Of a DNA stretch of 64,000 nucleotides, positions 9,947 through 19,064 are shown piece by piece; position 1 is the first letter of the stretch; each line of letters starts with the position of its first letter. This DNA is from Aurantiacibacter poecillastricola (GTDB lineage: Bacteria; Pseudomonadota; Alphaproteobacteria; Sphingomonadales; Sphingomonadaceae): NCBI RefSeq assembly GCF_030730945.1, contig NZ_JAVAMS010000002.1, positions 806,001 through 870,000 on the forward strand, read 5' to 3'. The notes under the pieces were generated by a model that was not told the origin of the DNA, did not search any database, and saw only the letters and a program-made list of their open reading frames with translations. The position numbers and the translations under genes were made by a program.

Positions 9947-10990
9947 CTAACCAAATCTCTTGCCCAGGGAATGGGCGGTGAAGTCCACCATGGGAACCAC
10001 GCGCGCGTAATTCAAGCGCGTCGGGCCGATCACCCCCAGCACTCCGACAACCTTGCCTTCACGGTCGCGATAGGGCGCGGCGATGACTGAGGAACCGGAA
10101 AGGGCAAACAGGCGGTTCTCCGCCCCGATGAAAATACGGGTCGCCTCGGCCTCCCTCGCGCTGTCGAGCAGTTGCGCGACGGACTGCTTGTTCTCAAGGT
10201 CGTCGAGCAATTGCCGCACGCGTTCGAGATCGCTCGCCGCGCTATCGTCGATGAGGTTGGACGCACCGCGGACGATCAGCACCGGCCGCTTCGCCGCATC
10301 CTCGCTCCAGGTCGCGATGCCCGCTTCAACGAGGCGCTGGCTGGCTTCATCAAGCTCGCTACGGCCACTGGCGATCTCGGCCTGGATGGCCTTCGCGGCT
10401 TCGGCCAGTGTGCGACCGCGCAGACGAGCGGAGATGTAGTTGCTCGCTTCCTGCAAGGCGCTGGCCGAGACAGCGCCCGAAAGGTCGAGGACGCGATTCT
10501 CGACATGCCCGTCCTCGCCCACCAGCACCGCCAGGGCGCGCTTCTCGTCAAGTGGCACGAGGTTGACTTGCGCAAGCCGCCCTTCGCGCTGCGGGACCAT
10601 GACCATCCCTGCCGCTCCAGAAAGGTTGGACAACAGGGCACTTGTCGTTTCCAGTGCCTCCTCGATAGGCCCCGGTTCTGCAAGTTGCTTCTCGATCGCG
10701 GCGCGCTCGGCCTTCGTGGGTTCGGCGACCTGCATGATACCATCGACGAACAGGCGCAGGCCGAGATCGGTAGGCATACGGCCGGCGCTGGTATGGGGCG
10801 CTGCCAGGAGTCCGAAACTCTCCAGCTCGCTCAAAACCGAGCGGATCGAAGCCGGAGAAAGGTTCACTTCCCCGCGCTGCGCCAGAGTCTTGGAGCCGAC
10901 CGGCTGCCCACTGGCAAGGTAGTCCTCGACCACCAGGCGGAAAATGTCGCGCGCGCGGCTTGTCAGTTCGGTGATCGGAGGAGAAACCAT
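9947..10990 (-). CDS. hrcA: Heat-inducible transcription repressor HrcA
   Basis: 347 residues. The N-terminal winged helix-turn-helix (LTSRARDIFRLVVEDYLASG, then GEVNLSPASIRSVLSELE and AAPHTSAGRMPTDLGLRLFVD) matches HrcA closely. The remainder is the GAF-like and dimerisation part, ending GVIGPTRLNYARVVPMVDFTA. HrcA represses groESL-type operons through CIRCE and is folded by GroEL. It is the first gene of hrcA-grpE and diverges from rph. An inverted repeat with a 9-nt spacer lies immediately before its start. Confidence 0.98.
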   Translation of the reverse strand: MVSPPITELTSRARDIFRLVVEDYLASGQPVGSKTLAQRGEVNLSPASIRSVLSELESFGLLAAPHTSAGRMPTDLGLRLFVDGIMQVAEPTKAERAAIEKQLAEPGPIEEALETTSALLSNLSGAAGMVMVPQREGRLAQVNLVPLDEKRALAVLVGEDGHVENRVLDLSGAVSASALQEASNYISARLRGRTLAEAAKAIQAEIASGRSELDEASQRLVEAGIATWSEDAAKRPVLIVRGASNLIDDSAASDLERVRQLLDDLENKQSVAQLLDSAREAEATRIFIGAENRLFALSGSSVIAAPYRDREGKVVGVLGVIGPTRLNYARVVPMVDFTAHSLGKRFG

Positions 10991-10995
10991 GACAG

Positions 10996-11018
10996 CGCCC
11001 TATCTAGTCGCTAGGGCG
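10996..11018. promoter_or_regulatory. Inverted repeat with 9-nt spacer between hrcA and rph
   Basis: CGCCCTA (10996-11002) and TAGGGCG (11012-11018) are perfect 7-bp arms with a 9-nt spacer, starting 6 nt before the hrcA ATG. The geometry equals CIRCE but the arm sequence does not, and it differs from the dnaK dyad. It is a possible operator or leader hairpin. Confidence 0.4.
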
Positions 11019-11049
11019 ACCCCTGCAAATCCTTGAAGCGGAGAATTCC

Positions 11050-11763
11050 ATGCGACCATCCGGCCGTGCGCCCGACGAAATGCGCGCCATCACTATCGAA
11101 ACCGGGTTCACCAAGCACGCCGAGGGCTCATGCCTCATCAGCTTTGGCGAGACGCGGGTATTGTGCACCGCGTCGGTCGAGGAACGGATCCCGCCATGGC
11201 TGCGCGGCAAGGGACAGGGATGGGTAACGGGCGAGTACTCGATGCTGCCCAGGGCAACCCATACCCGCGGAATGCGCGAAGCGGCAAAAGGCAAGCAGAG
11301 CGGTCGCACCCAGGAAATCCAGCGCCTTATCGGTCGTTCCTTGCGCGCCGTCTGCGACATGGAAAAGCTGGGCGAGCGGCAGATCACCCTCGATTGCGAC
11401 GTCATCCAGGCCGATGGCGGTACCCGGACCGCCTCGATTTCCGGTGCATGGGTGGCGCTGCGCCTTGCCGTGAACAAGCTGATGGAAGCAGGTGCGATCA
11501 AGGAAGACCCGCTCACCGCAAAGATCGCCGCGATCTCCTGCGGCATCCACAAGGGCACGCCCGTGCTCGATCTCGACTACGACGAGGACTCCAGCGCCGA
11601 TGCCGACGCCAACTTCGTGCTGATCGAGGGCGGCCAGATTGCCGAGGTACAGGCCACGGCGGAAGGCGCGACCTATGACGAAGAGGGCCTGCTGCGCCTG
11701 CTGCGTCTCGCCCAGATGGGCTGCGGCGAGATCTTCAAGGCACAGGACGAGGCGGTAAAATGA
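11050..11763 (+). CDS. rph: Ribonuclease PH
   Basis: 237 residues, full family length, starting [27 protein letters not shown] with the signatures [33 protein letters not shown] and RSLRAV. This phosphorolytic exoribonuclease trims tRNA 3' ends. A Shine-Dalgarno GCGGAG lies 5-10 nt upstream. It overlaps rdgB by 4 nt (ATGA), a common alphaproteobacterial pair. Confidence 0.98.
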   Translation: MRPSGRAPDEMRAITIETGFTKHAEGSCLISFGETRVLCTASVEERIPPWLRGKGQGWVTGEYSMLPRATHTRGMREAAKGKQSGRTQEIQRLIGRSLRAVCDMEKLGERQITLDCDVIQADGGTRTASISGAWVALRLAVNKLMEAGAIKEDPLTAKIAAISCGIHKGTPVLDLDYDEDSSADADANFVLIEGGQIAEVQATAEGATYDEEGLLRLLRLAQMGCGEIFKAQDEAVK

Positions 11764-12389
11764 GCCGCAGGCTCGGCGGCGGCAAGCTGGTGATTGCCAC
11801 GCATAATGCGGGCAAACTGAAAGAGATTGCCAGGCTGCTGGACCCTTACGGGATGGATTGCATTTCGGCGGGTTCGCTGGGCCTGCCGGAACCTCCTGAA
11901 ACGGGTAAGACCTTCGTCGAGAACGCCCTAATCAAGGCGCGGGCAGCGGCTGAGGCTTCGGGCCTTCCCGCACTCGCCGACGATAGCGGTCTTTCGGTCG
12001 CCGCGCTCGATGGCCGTCCGGGCGTCTACACTGCCGACTGGGCGGAGCGGCAATGGTTCGAGGGTGAGCCAGGCCGCGACTGGTACATGGCCATGGGCAA
12101 GGTGGAAGGCATGCTGCAGGCGCTCGGGCCGGACACACCGCGAGACTGCTGGTTTTCCTGCACCCTCGCCCTCGCTTGGCCCGATGGCGAGCATGTCGTC
12201 TACGAGGGTCGCGCCGATGGCACGATCAGCTGGCCACCACGCGGCACGATGGGCTTCGGCTACGACCCGGTCTTCGTCCCGGTAGGTCGCGAGCAGACCT
12301 TTGCCGAGCTTGACCCGGACGAGAAGCACGCAATCAGCCACCGCGCCGACGCCTTCGCGAAGATGAAGGCCGACCAGTTCGGCATTTAG
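11760..12389 (+). CDS. rdgB: XTP/dITP diphosphatase (RdgB/HAM1 family)
   Basis: 209 residues. The substrate motif [10 protein letters not shown] opens the protein, followed by [10 protein letters not shown] and the ADDSGL metal-site motif, with [10 protein letters not shown] and SHRADAF near the C-terminus. It removes deaminated purine nucleotides (dITP, XTP) from the pool. Translationally coupled to rph. Its stop overlaps the convergent CAP-protein stop by 4 nt. Confidence 0.97.
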   Translation: MSRRLGGGKLVIATHNAGKLKEIARLLDPYGMDCISAGSLGLPEPPETGKTFVENALIKARAAAEASGLPALADDSGLSVAALDGRPGVYTADWAERQWFEGEPGRDWYMAMGKVEGMLQALGPDTPRDCWFSCTLALAWPDGEHVVYEGRADGTISWPPRGTMGFGYDPVFVPVGREQTFAELDPDEKHAISHRADAFAKMKADQFGI

Positions 12390-12916
12390 AAAACGCGCTG
12401 GTTGTAGATGTTGCCCGCCGGCCAGTAGCGGCAGACGAGGAAATCGTTGGTCTCGCCTCGCGCCACCGCACAACCGACTTCGCGCGTTCCACCCCAGACG
12501 ACCTGTGTGTAGTGTCCGACGTCGCGCCAGTTGCCGGTAATAGAGACTTGCGGGAAAGTGCCGTGGCGGAAATGTCTTCGTTCGGCGACGAAGCCACCTA
12601 TCATCGTCTCGGCGCTGTAATATCCAGCATGACCCGTCCAAAGGTTTTCGCCAGCCCCGCCGCGCTGCTCGCGGTCTGCATGGATCATGCGGCCCTGGCT
12701 GGCCAGATGCTGCGCCCATTCATGGGCCTCGCGCGCCAGCCGATTACTCCACGAGAGGCGCGGCACGCCGACTTCCTCACGGGCTTTGTTGTGCGCTTCG
12801 AGCAAATCCATCGCGAAGGGATTGACCCGACCGCTCTGCGCAGAGAGTGGCAAGGCTCCGATGCCGATTACGAACATAGCCGCAAGCGCGGCAAACAAGA
12901 CCCGTCCTTTTCCCAT
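12386..12916 (-). CDS. Secreted CAP/SCP-domain protein
   Basis: 176 residues from the ATG at 12916: a signal peptide (hydrophobic residues 5-24, cleavage near LSAQS), then a CAP (cysteine-rich secretory protein/SCP) domain with LEAHNKAREEVG, the GENLWTG segment, HYTQVVW and VCRYWPAGNIY, the recognised CAP signatures. Such bacterial proteins are extracytoplasmic and of unclear activity. A GTG at 12958 would add 14 residues, but the ATG gives a cleaner signal peptide. hemW starts 44 bp away in the opposite direction. Confidence 0.9.
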   Translation of the reverse strand: MGKGRVLFAALAAMFVIGIGALPLSAQSGRVNPFAMDLLEAHNKAREEVGVPRLSWSNRLAREAHEWAQHLASQGRMIHADREQRGGAGENLWTGHAGYYSAETMIGGFVAERRHFRHGTFPQVSITGNWRDVGHYTQVVWGGTREVGCAVARGETNDFLVCRYWPAGNIYNQRVF

Positions 12917-12960
12917 CCACCCAGTTTGTCTATTGGCGGTTAACGGAGACTGAAACACCC

Positions 12961-14112
12961 ATGGCGCGCGCGCTCTACATCCACTGGCCCTTCTGCCTTG
13001 CCAAGTGCCCCTATTGCGACTTCAACTCGCATGTGCGCGATAGCGTGGACGTGTCCGCTTGGCAGACGGCCCTGCTGGCTGACCTGCGCCATGAGGCAGA
13101 AACGGCGGGCGGCGAGGCTCTGCATTCGATTTTCTTCGGCGGCGGTACGCCTTCGCTGATGCCGCCAGCGCTGGTCGAGACACTGCTAACCGAGGCAGAG
13201 CGCCTATGGGGTTTCGAGCCGGGGATCGAGATCACGCTGGAAGCCAACCCCTCCTCCGTGGAAGCATCGAACTTTGCGGCGCTTGCAGGGGCTGGCGTAA
13301 ATCGCGTTTCGCTGGGGTTGCAGTCGCTTGACGATACGGCGCTTTCGTTCCTCGGTCGCCTCCACAACGCTTCCGAAGGTTTGCGAGCGCTGGAGACAGC
13401 GCAACATGTGTTCGACAGGGTATCCTTCGACCTGATCTACGCGCTTCCCGGACAGAGCGCGGACCACTGGGGCGAGCAGCTATCGCGTGCGCTCGGCTTC
13501 GGCACTGGCCACCTCTCGCTCTATCAGCTGACGATCGAACAGGGCACCCGCTTCGCCAGCGACGTGCGGCGCGGCGAATTTACGCCAATGGAAGATGATT
13601 GCGCGGCGGACCTCTTTGATGTCACCCGCGAACTCACTGGCGCCGCAGGTCTCCCGGCCTACGAGATCAGCAATCACTCCCGCCCCGGCGAGGAGAGCCG
13701 GCACAACCTCACCTACTGGCGCTACGAGGATTACGCAGGGATCGGCCCCGGCGCGCATGGACGGCGCGGCGGCCTTGCGACCCTGCGGCACAAGAAGCCA
13801 GAGAATTGGCTCTACGCCGTAGGGCGCAATGGAAATGGCTTGAAAGAAGAGCGCGCCTTGAGCGTGCCCGAGCAAGCCTCGGAAGCGCTGCTGATGGGTC
13901 TGCGCCTTGCCGAGGGAGTCGATCTGTTTCGCCTGGCTGGCAGGCTGGGAATCGCGCGCGGCGCGCTGATGGATGGTCACAAGCTCGAGCATTATTGCAG
14001 GCTCGGCCTCGCATGGCAGGACGGCGCGCGAGTTGGGGTGACCCCCGCGGGGATGCCGCTGCTCGATGCTCTTCTGTCGGAACTGGTGGCGGACGAACTG
14101 GTCTCTGCATGA
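12961..14112 (+). CDS. hemW: Radical SAM heme chaperone HemW (coproporphyrinogen dehydrogenase-like)
   Basis: 383 residues. It starts MARALYIHWPFCLAKCPYC with the CxxxCxxC iron-sulfur motif at C12, C16 and C19, followed by FFGGGTPSLM and the HemN-type C-terminal domain. It lacks the extra N-terminal cysteine expected of true HemN, so HemW, a heme chaperone, is preferred. It overlaps the downstream recombinase gene by 4 nt. It is often found near rdgB and rph in this group. Confidence 0.93.
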   Translation: MARALYIHWPFCLAKCPYCDFNSHVRDSVDVSAWQTALLADLRHEAETAGGEALHSIFFGGGTPSLMPPALVETLLTEAERLWGFEPGIEITLEANPSSVEASNFAALAGAGVNRVSLGLQSLDDTALSFLGRLHNASEGLRALETAQHVFDRVSFDLIYALPGQSADHWGEQLSRALGFGTGHLSLYQLTIEQGTRFASDVRRGEFTPMEDDCAADLFDVTRELTGAAGLPAYEISNHSRPGEESRHNLTYWRYEDYAGIGPGAHGRRGGLATLRHKKPENWLYAVGRNGNGLKEERALSVPEQASEALLMGLRLAEGVDLFRLAGRLGIARGALMDGHKLEHYCRLGLAWQDGARVGVTPAGMPLLDALLSELVADELVSA

Positions 14113-15005
14113 GTGTCTCCGCCCTGCTAGATCAATGGCGCGATCACCTTGAAATCGCCCGGCGACGCAGCCCGCATACCGTGCGCGCCTATGTGGCGAC
14201 GGCCGAGCGATTGCTCCTCGCACTCGGACTGTCAGACTGGCAGGCAATTGCAAACATCTCCAACAGGGACATTCGCGGCCACCTGGCGGCGCGCCGAGCC
14301 GAGGGTATCGGCAACGTCTCGACAGCGCGCGAACTCTCAGCGTTGAAGAGCTTCATTGCCTTTGCCTGCGAACAAACGGGCACGGAAGGCGGCACCGATC
14401 TGCGCCTTCGCGGTCCCCGCGTAAAGAAGGGTGTACCGCGCCCCGTGACACCGGACGAAGCGACGAACCTTGCGGACATGGTGATGGCAACGTCTGCGGC
14501 AGAATGGACTGGCAAGCGCGATGCCGCCATCCTGCTCCTACTCTACGGCGCGGGCCTTCGCATAGCCGAAGCGCTCTCTCTGACCGGCGCAGTCCTGCCG
14601 CTGGGCGAGACGCTCGTGGTCACTGGCAAAGGCAACAAGCAAAGGGTGGTACCGCTGATCCCCGTAGTTCGCGAGGCGGTGGCAGCATATGCGCAGGCCT
14701 GCCCGCACCCGCTTGACGGGGACAAGGCGCTGTTCAAGGGCGCTCGAGGCGGCTCGTTGTCGCAGGGCATGGTGCAAAAGGCCATGGCGCGGGCGAGGAA
14801 GGCGCTGGGAATGCCCGATAGTGCAACGCCCCACGCGTTGCGTCACAGTTTCGCTACCCACTTGCTGGGAGCGGGCGCGGACTTGCGAAGCCTGCAGGAA
14901 TTGCTCGGCCATGCGAGCCTTGGCTCGACGCAGATCTACACGAAGGTCGATGCAGCAAGGATGCTCGAGGCATATCGCTCCGCCCACCCCCGCGAGCGGG
15001 ACTAG
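14109..15005 (+). CDS. xerC: Tyrosine recombinase XerC/XerD family
   Basis: 298 residues, the length of Xer recombinases. An N-terminal SAM-like core-binding domain (SPHTVRAYVATAERLL) precedes the catalytic domain with R151 (GAGLRIAEAL), K174 (GKGNKQ), H242 and R245 (HALRHSFATHL), H268 (LGHASLGSTQIYT) and nucleophile Tyr277. These enzymes resolve chromosome dimers at dif. The ATG overlaps the hemW stop (ATGA). The assignment to XerC rather than XerD is tentative. No integrase-like mobile context is seen. Confidence 0.88.
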   Translation: MSVSALLDQWRDHLEIARRRSPHTVRAYVATAERLLLALGLSDWQAIANISNRDIRGHLAARRAEGIGNVSTARELSALKSFIAFACEQTGTEGGTDLRLRGPRVKKGVPRPVTPDEATNLADMVMATSAAEWTGKRDAAILLLLYGAGLRIAEALSLTGAVLPLGETLVVTGKGNKQRVVPLIPVVREAVAAYAQACPHPLDGDKALFKGARGGSLSQGMVQKAMARARKALGMPDSATPHALRHSFATHLLGAGADLRSLQELLGHASLGSTQIYTKVDAARMLEAYRSAHPRERD

Positions 15006-15007
15006 AC

Positions 15008-15616
15008 TTAATCACGCTCGGCGCGCGGTACCCAGGTAATCAGCCTCCATACATAGCCGATGATCGTCAGCACGATGAGCCCGAGGATAATCCAGCCGAT
15101 GATATGCTGGGAATCCTCCAGCCAGTGGCCAAGCCACTCGCCGCCCTTGATCAGCAGGGCGTTCCAGATGAGCGATCCGGCAAATGTGTAGCCGAAGAAA
15201 CGCAGCAGCGGCATGTGCGAAAGGCCCGCCGGCAGCGAGATGATGGTTCGAAGGAAAGGTGAGAAACGCAAGAAGAAGACCACCCAATGCCCGCGCTTCA
15301 CGAAAAAGGTCTGCGCCTGCTCGATATGCTCCCAGTCGACGGTGAGCCAGCGGCCCCAGCGATCGATGAACGGCTCCAGGCGCCGGTAGCCCCATTTGTC
15401 GCCGATCCAGTACCAGAAGTAGTTACCAGCCACCGTGCCCAACGTACCGATGACGAGAAGTGGCCAGAAATCCATTGCGCCGCGCTGCACCAGCAGGCCG
15501 CCGATACCCATGATCACTTCGCTGGGCACGGGCGGGATGATATTCTCCAGCGCCATCAGCAGGAAGATGCCAATGTACCCGCCCTGCTCGATCAGGTCGA
15601 TGATGAGGGTGTCCAT
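15008..15616 (-). CDS. DedA family membrane protein
   Basis: 202 residues with about five hydrophobic segments. It carries the DedA signatures: ENIIPPVPSEVIM near residue 25, GNYFWYWIGDKWG, and RFSPFLRTIISLPAG, the conserved R-x3-P-x2-R-x5-PAG region. Members of the family act in undecaprenyl-phosphate or phospholipid flipping across the inner membrane. It converges on the Xer gene with a 2-nt gap. Confidence 0.93.
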   Translation of the reverse strand: MDTLIIDLIEQGGYIGIFLLMALENIIPPVPSEVIMGIGGLLVQRGAMDFWPLLVIGTLGTVAGNYFWYWIGDKWGYRRLEPFIDRWGRWLTVDWEHIEQAQTFFVKRGHWVVFFLRFSPFLRTIISLPAGLSHMPLLRFFGYTFAGSLIWNALLIKGGEWLGHWLEDSQHIIGWIILGLIVLTIIGYVWRLITWVPRAERD

Positions 15617-15651
15617 GGATCGCTAACGGACTTCGTGGAAAATCGGTCCTG

Positions 15652-16605
15652 CTACATGGCCGCGTGGCGACGTTCTAGCGCGTCCCAGATCATGCCGGCG
15701 GTATTGGTGCCGTTATAGCGGTCGATGGCCACGATGCCGGTCGGGCTCGTGACGTTGATTTCTGTCAGCCACTCGCCGCCAATCACGTCGATTCCCACGA
15801 AAGTCAGGCCGCGTCTCTCGAGCTCAGGACCCATCGCCGCGCAGATCTCTTCCTCGCGTTCGGTCAATTGCGACGCCTCGGCTGAACCGCCCTGCGCGAG
15901 GTTGGAGCGAAACTCCCCCTCCCCCGGCTTGCGGTTGATGGCACCGGCCACTTCGCCGTCTACCAGCACGATGCGCTTGTCACCCTCGGCAACGCTGGGA
16001 AGGAAGGGCTGCACCATGTGCGGTTCGGGCCAGGTCTGGTTGAAGACCTCGAACAGGGCGGAGGTGTTCGTGCCGCTCTCATCGATCTTGAAGATCGCCT
16101 TGCCGCCATTGCCATGCAGGGGCTTGACGACCACCGCGCCGTGTTCGCGCTGGAATTCGAGCACATCCTCGATCTTCCGCGCGATCAGGGTGGGCGGCAT
16201 GAAACGCGCATAGTCGAGCACGAACATCTTTTCCGGCGCATTGATGACTTCGCGCGGGTCGTTGCTCACCAGTGTCTTGCCCTTCAGCCGATCAAGCAGC
16301 AAGGCCGCACTGATATAGCCTAGGTGGAAAGGTGGATCCTGGCGCATCAGGACGACATCGATATCTTGTGCGAGGTCGATCTTGCGTAGCTCGCCAGCGG
16401 TAAAGTGATCGCCCTCCATCCGGCGCACCGTCACCGGCTTCGCCCATGCAGTGATCCTGCCGTTGTTCCAGGCCAGCGTCGAGACATCGTAGTGCCAGAC
16501 CGAATGGCCGCGTTCCTGCGCCTCCAACATCAGGGCGAAACTGGAATCGCCCGCGATCTTGATACTTTCGAGCGGGTCCATCTGGACGGCTACTCTGAGG
16601 GTCAT
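15652..16605 (-). CDS. gshB: Glutathione synthetase
   Basis: 317 residues of the prokaryotic GshB ATP-grasp family. MTLRVAVQMDPLESIKIAGDSSF is the typical start, followed by MRQDPPFHLGYI, VVVKPLHGNGGKAIF (ATP-grasp) and the C-terminal EINVTSPTG motif. It joins gamma-glutamylcysteine and glycine. An in-frame upstream ATG (16665) adds 20 non-conserved residues and would overlap yraN, so 16605 is used. It is the last gene of an rsmI-yraN-gshB run on the minus strand. Confidence 0.97.
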   Translation of the reverse strand: MTLRVAVQMDPLESIKIAGDSSFALMLEAQERGHSVWHYDVSTLAWNNGRITAWAKPVTVRRMEGDHFTAGELRKIDLAQDIDVVLMRQDPPFHLGYISAALLLDRLKGKTLVSNDPREVINAPEKMFVLDYARFMPPTLIARKIEDVLEFQREHGAVVVKPLHGNGGKAIFKIDESGTNTSALFEVFNQTWPEPHMVQPFLPSVAEGDKRIVLVDGEVAGAINRKPGEGEFRSNLAQGGSAEASQLTEREEEICAAMGPELERRGLTFVGIDVIGGEWLTEINVTSPTGIVAIDRYNGTNTAGMIWDALERRHAAM

Positions 16606-16615
16606 GCTTTGTCTT

Positions 16616-16966
16616 TCATGGCATCCATGCGTTTTCGATGTGGCGAGGCTGACTGCCGGGTGCAAGCAGGATCACGTCGATGCGTATGTCCTCACCATCG
16701 GTCGCATATTCATGCGCCACGCTTTCCGCCGCGGCCGCCACGCGGGCGAGACGCCGTTCGTCGATGGCAAGGTCGAGATCCGCAGCGCGCTGGCGCCACT
16801 TCACCTCGACGAAAGCGACGAGCCCTTCCCGCTTCGCCACGAGGTCGATCTCGCCAACCTTTGTCTTGTGGCGACGGGCGAGAATGTTCCATCCGTGCCC
16901 TTCCAGCAAGCGTGCCGCTTCGTCCTCGGCGCGGCGACCTCGCTGTTCGGCAAGTTGGCGCTTCAT
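16616..16966 (-). CDS. YraN family protein (UPF0102)
   Basis: 116 residues with the endonuclease-like core of UPF0102: RRAEDEAARLLEGHGW, then VGEIDLVAKREG and FVEVKWR, giving the D...ExK arrangement of a restriction-endonuclease fold. The role in vivo is not established. It overlaps rsmI by 4 nt and lies 10 nt before gshB. The rsmI/yraN/LpoA-like neighbourhood matches the yraL-yraM-yraN arrangement of enterobacteria. Confidence 0.95.
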   Translation of the reverse strand: MKRQLAEQRGRRAEDEAARLLEGHGWNILARRHKTKVGEIDLVAKREGLVAFVEVKWRQRAADLDLAIDERRLARVAAAAESVAHEYATDGEDIRIDVILLAPGSQPRHIENAWMP

Positions 16967-17811
16967 TGCGACTTCAGCTCCATCGCCCGGGTATAGAGGG
17001 CCTTGCGATCGAGCCCGGTCGCCTTGGCCACCTGCGCCGCTGCTCGCGAGGGTTTCTCGGTCTCGAGCAAGGCGCGAAGCATCGCCTCGGCATCCTCGAC
17101 ATTATGCTCCACCTCAGGCGGAGGGCCTATCAGCAGCACGATCTCTCCCTTCGGGGGATGCGCTTCGTAATAAGCGAGCAGATCTTCCGCAGAGCCGCTG
17201 CGGCATTCCTCGTAGATCTTTGTAAGCTCCCGCGCGACCGCGACCTCCCGCCCCGGCAGGACCTTGGCTATCGCAGCAAGGCTCTTGGCAAGCCGTGGTG
17301 CGGTCTCGAAAAAGATCAGGGTGGAGCGCACGGCCCCCAGTTCCTCAAGCACCTCGGCGCGCGCCTTTTCCTTGGGCGGCAGGAAACCAGCAAAAAGAAA
17401 TCGGTCGTTCGGCAGGCCCGACAGAGCCAGTGCTGTGAGCGGGGCGCTGGCACCCGGCAGGACGGTGATGGCAACACCGGCCTCTCGCGCTTCCCTTACC
17501 AGGCGGAAGCCTGGGTCGGAAACCAGCGGCATTCCGGCATCGCTCACCAGCGCAACCGCGCGGTCCTGCATCGATCCGATCAATCGCGCCCGGTCGTTCG
17601 GGGCGGAGTGATCGTCATAGCGCCAGAGCGGCTTCGAGATGCCCAAGTGCCTGATAAGTTTCTGCGTTACGCGCGTATCCTCGCACGCGATACCGTCACA
17701 TCGCGACAGGACATCGGCTGCCCGCACGGTGATGTCGCCGAGATTGCCAATTGGCGTCGCGACTATATAGAGGCCGGGAGATAAGGGTGGTTCGCTCACG
17801 AAAGCAGCCAT
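16963..17811 (-). CDS. rsmI: 16S rRNA 2'-O-ribose C1402 methyltransferase
   Basis: 282 residues. The tetrapyrrole-methylase-fold signatures of RsmI are clear: LYIVATPIGNLGDIT near the start, CEDTRVTQKL, VSDAGMPLVSDPGF, and a C-terminal basic helix region (EKPSRAAAQVAKATGLDRKALY). It methylates the ribose of C1402 in the ribosomal P site. It diverges from the LpoA-like lipoprotein gene 27 nt away. Confidence 0.97.
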   Translation of the reverse strand: MAAFVSEPPLSPGLYIVATPIGNLGDITVRAADVLSRCDGIACEDTRVTQKLIRHLGISKPLWRYDDHSAPNDRARLIGSMQDRAVALVSDAGMPLVSDPGFRLVREAREAGVAITVLPGASAPLTALALSGLPNDRFLFAGFLPPKEKARAEVLEELGAVRSTLIFFETAPRLAKSLAAIAKVLPGREVAVARELTKIYEECRSGSAEDLLAYYEAHPPKGEIVLLIGPPPEVEHNVEDAEAMLRALLETEKPSRAAAQVAKATGLDRKALYTRAMELKSQ

Positions 17812-17838
17812 GGACCAGGTTCAGCGGAGCAAGCAAGC

Positions 17839-19002
17839 ATGTTGGGTAATCTGAAGCGTATTCTCGCCGTCGGCATGGGCAGCCTGCTGCTCGCCGCCTG
17901 CCAGGTGATACCGGGCGGAGATGCGGGCGTGCCTGATCGCGGCGGACCTGCTCCCAGCGGGCCCAGTGCGCCAAGCGATACGGTCCTGCCGACAGACGAG
18001 GGTCGCCACCGCGTTGCCCTGCTGGTGCCGCTCAGCGGGGACAATGCCGAAGTCGGTCAGTCCATTGCCAATGCGACGACGATGGCCCTGCTCGATACGG
18101 GTGCGGACAATCTGCGCATCACGACATACGACACGACCGGCGGTCCCGGCGCCGCGGCCAGTCGCGCCATTGCCGATGGCAATCGCCTGATCCTCGGCCC
18201 GCTGCAGCGCGATAATGTGGGCGCTGTGCTGGCGCAGGCGCGTCCGGCCGATGTTCCGTTGATTACGTTCTCGAACGATACGACAGTCGCCCGGCCCGAC
18301 GTTTTCGTGATGGGTCACATTCCCGAGCAATCGGTGGAGCGCACGATCGAATATGCGATCGACCAGGGCGCCAATCGCTTCGCTATCCTCGCCCCGCGCG
18401 GCGACTATGGCAACCGCACCACTGCTGCGGCCGAGGAGACGATTGGAGCGCGAGGCGGTACCGTTGTCGACGTGCAGCGCTATGACCGTGGAAACACCTC
18501 GATCATCAGTGCGGCCGACCGGCTTACTACGGCAGGCGGTTTCGACACGGTGCTGATCGCCGACAGCGCCCGTCTTGCCACGATGGCAGCCACCCGGCTC
18601 AAGGATGCTGGCGACGCGCTCCCCTCCATCCTGGGCACTGAACTGTGGAGCCGGCAGGACGAGTTGCTGCAGTCTGCGGCCATGCGGGGCGCGTGGTTCT
18701 CCGCCGTTCCCGACGACCGCTACCGCCAGTTCGCGCAAAGCTACCAGGCGCGTTTCGGCGAGCAGCCCTATCGCATCGCTACGCTTGGCTATGACGCGGT
18801 TCTCCTCACCCTTCGCCTGACGCGGGACTGGACGCCCGGAACAGACCTTCCCGAGAGCTTGCTGCTGGACGACGGCGGCTTTCTCGGCCTCGACGGCCCG
18901 ATCCGTTTTCGCAGCAACGGGATCGGCGAACGCACCATGGAAGTGCGGCAGGTGGGCAACGGAGCTTTCACCGTCATCGATCCGGCACCCACCGGCTTCT
19001 GA
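17839..19002 (+). CDS. LpoA-like penicillin-binding protein activator (periplasmic-binding-fold lipoprotein)
   Basis: 387 residues. A lipoprotein signal (lipobox LAAC, Cys21) is followed by a proline-rich linker and a type I periplasmic-binding fold beginning VALLVPLSGDNAEVGQSI, with LILGPLQRDNVGAV and DLPRFAILAPRGDYG-like segments (FAILAPRGDYGNRT). This matches the C-terminal half of LpoA/YraM, an outer-membrane activator of PBP1A. The N-terminal TPR half of enterobacterial LpoA is absent, as is common in alphaproteobacteria. Divergent from rsmI, as in other genomes. A branched-chain amino-acid binding protein is less likely, given the context. Confidence 0.85.
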   Translation: MLGNLKRILAVGMGSLLLAACQVIPGGDAGVPDRGGPAPSGPSAPSDTVLPTDEGRHRVALLVPLSGDNAEVGQSIANATTMALLDTGADNLRITTYDTTGGPGAAASRAIADGNRLILGPLQRDNVGAVLAQARPADVPLITFSNDTTVARPDVFVMGHIPEQSVERTIEYAIDQGANRFAILAPRGDYGNRTTAAAEETIGARGGTVVDVQRYDRGNTSIISAADRLTTAGGFDTVLIADSARLATMAATRLKDAGDALPSILGTELWSRQDELLQSAAMRGAWFSAVPDDRYRQFAQSYQARFGEQPYRIATLGYDAVLLTLRLTRDWTPGTDLPESLLLDDGGFLGLDGPIRFRSNGIGERTMEVRQVGNGAFTVIDPAPTGF

Positions 19003-19064
19003 TCTGGAGGAAAACCGCGGGCTTCCGCTTGTAGGGCGCGACCCCGTGCGCCATACCGGCGGCC

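Noticed and set aside
14109..15005. Tyrosine recombinase considered as a mobile-element integrase
   Set aside because: It is of Xer length and composition, coupled to hemW in a housekeeping run, with no attachment site or cargo.
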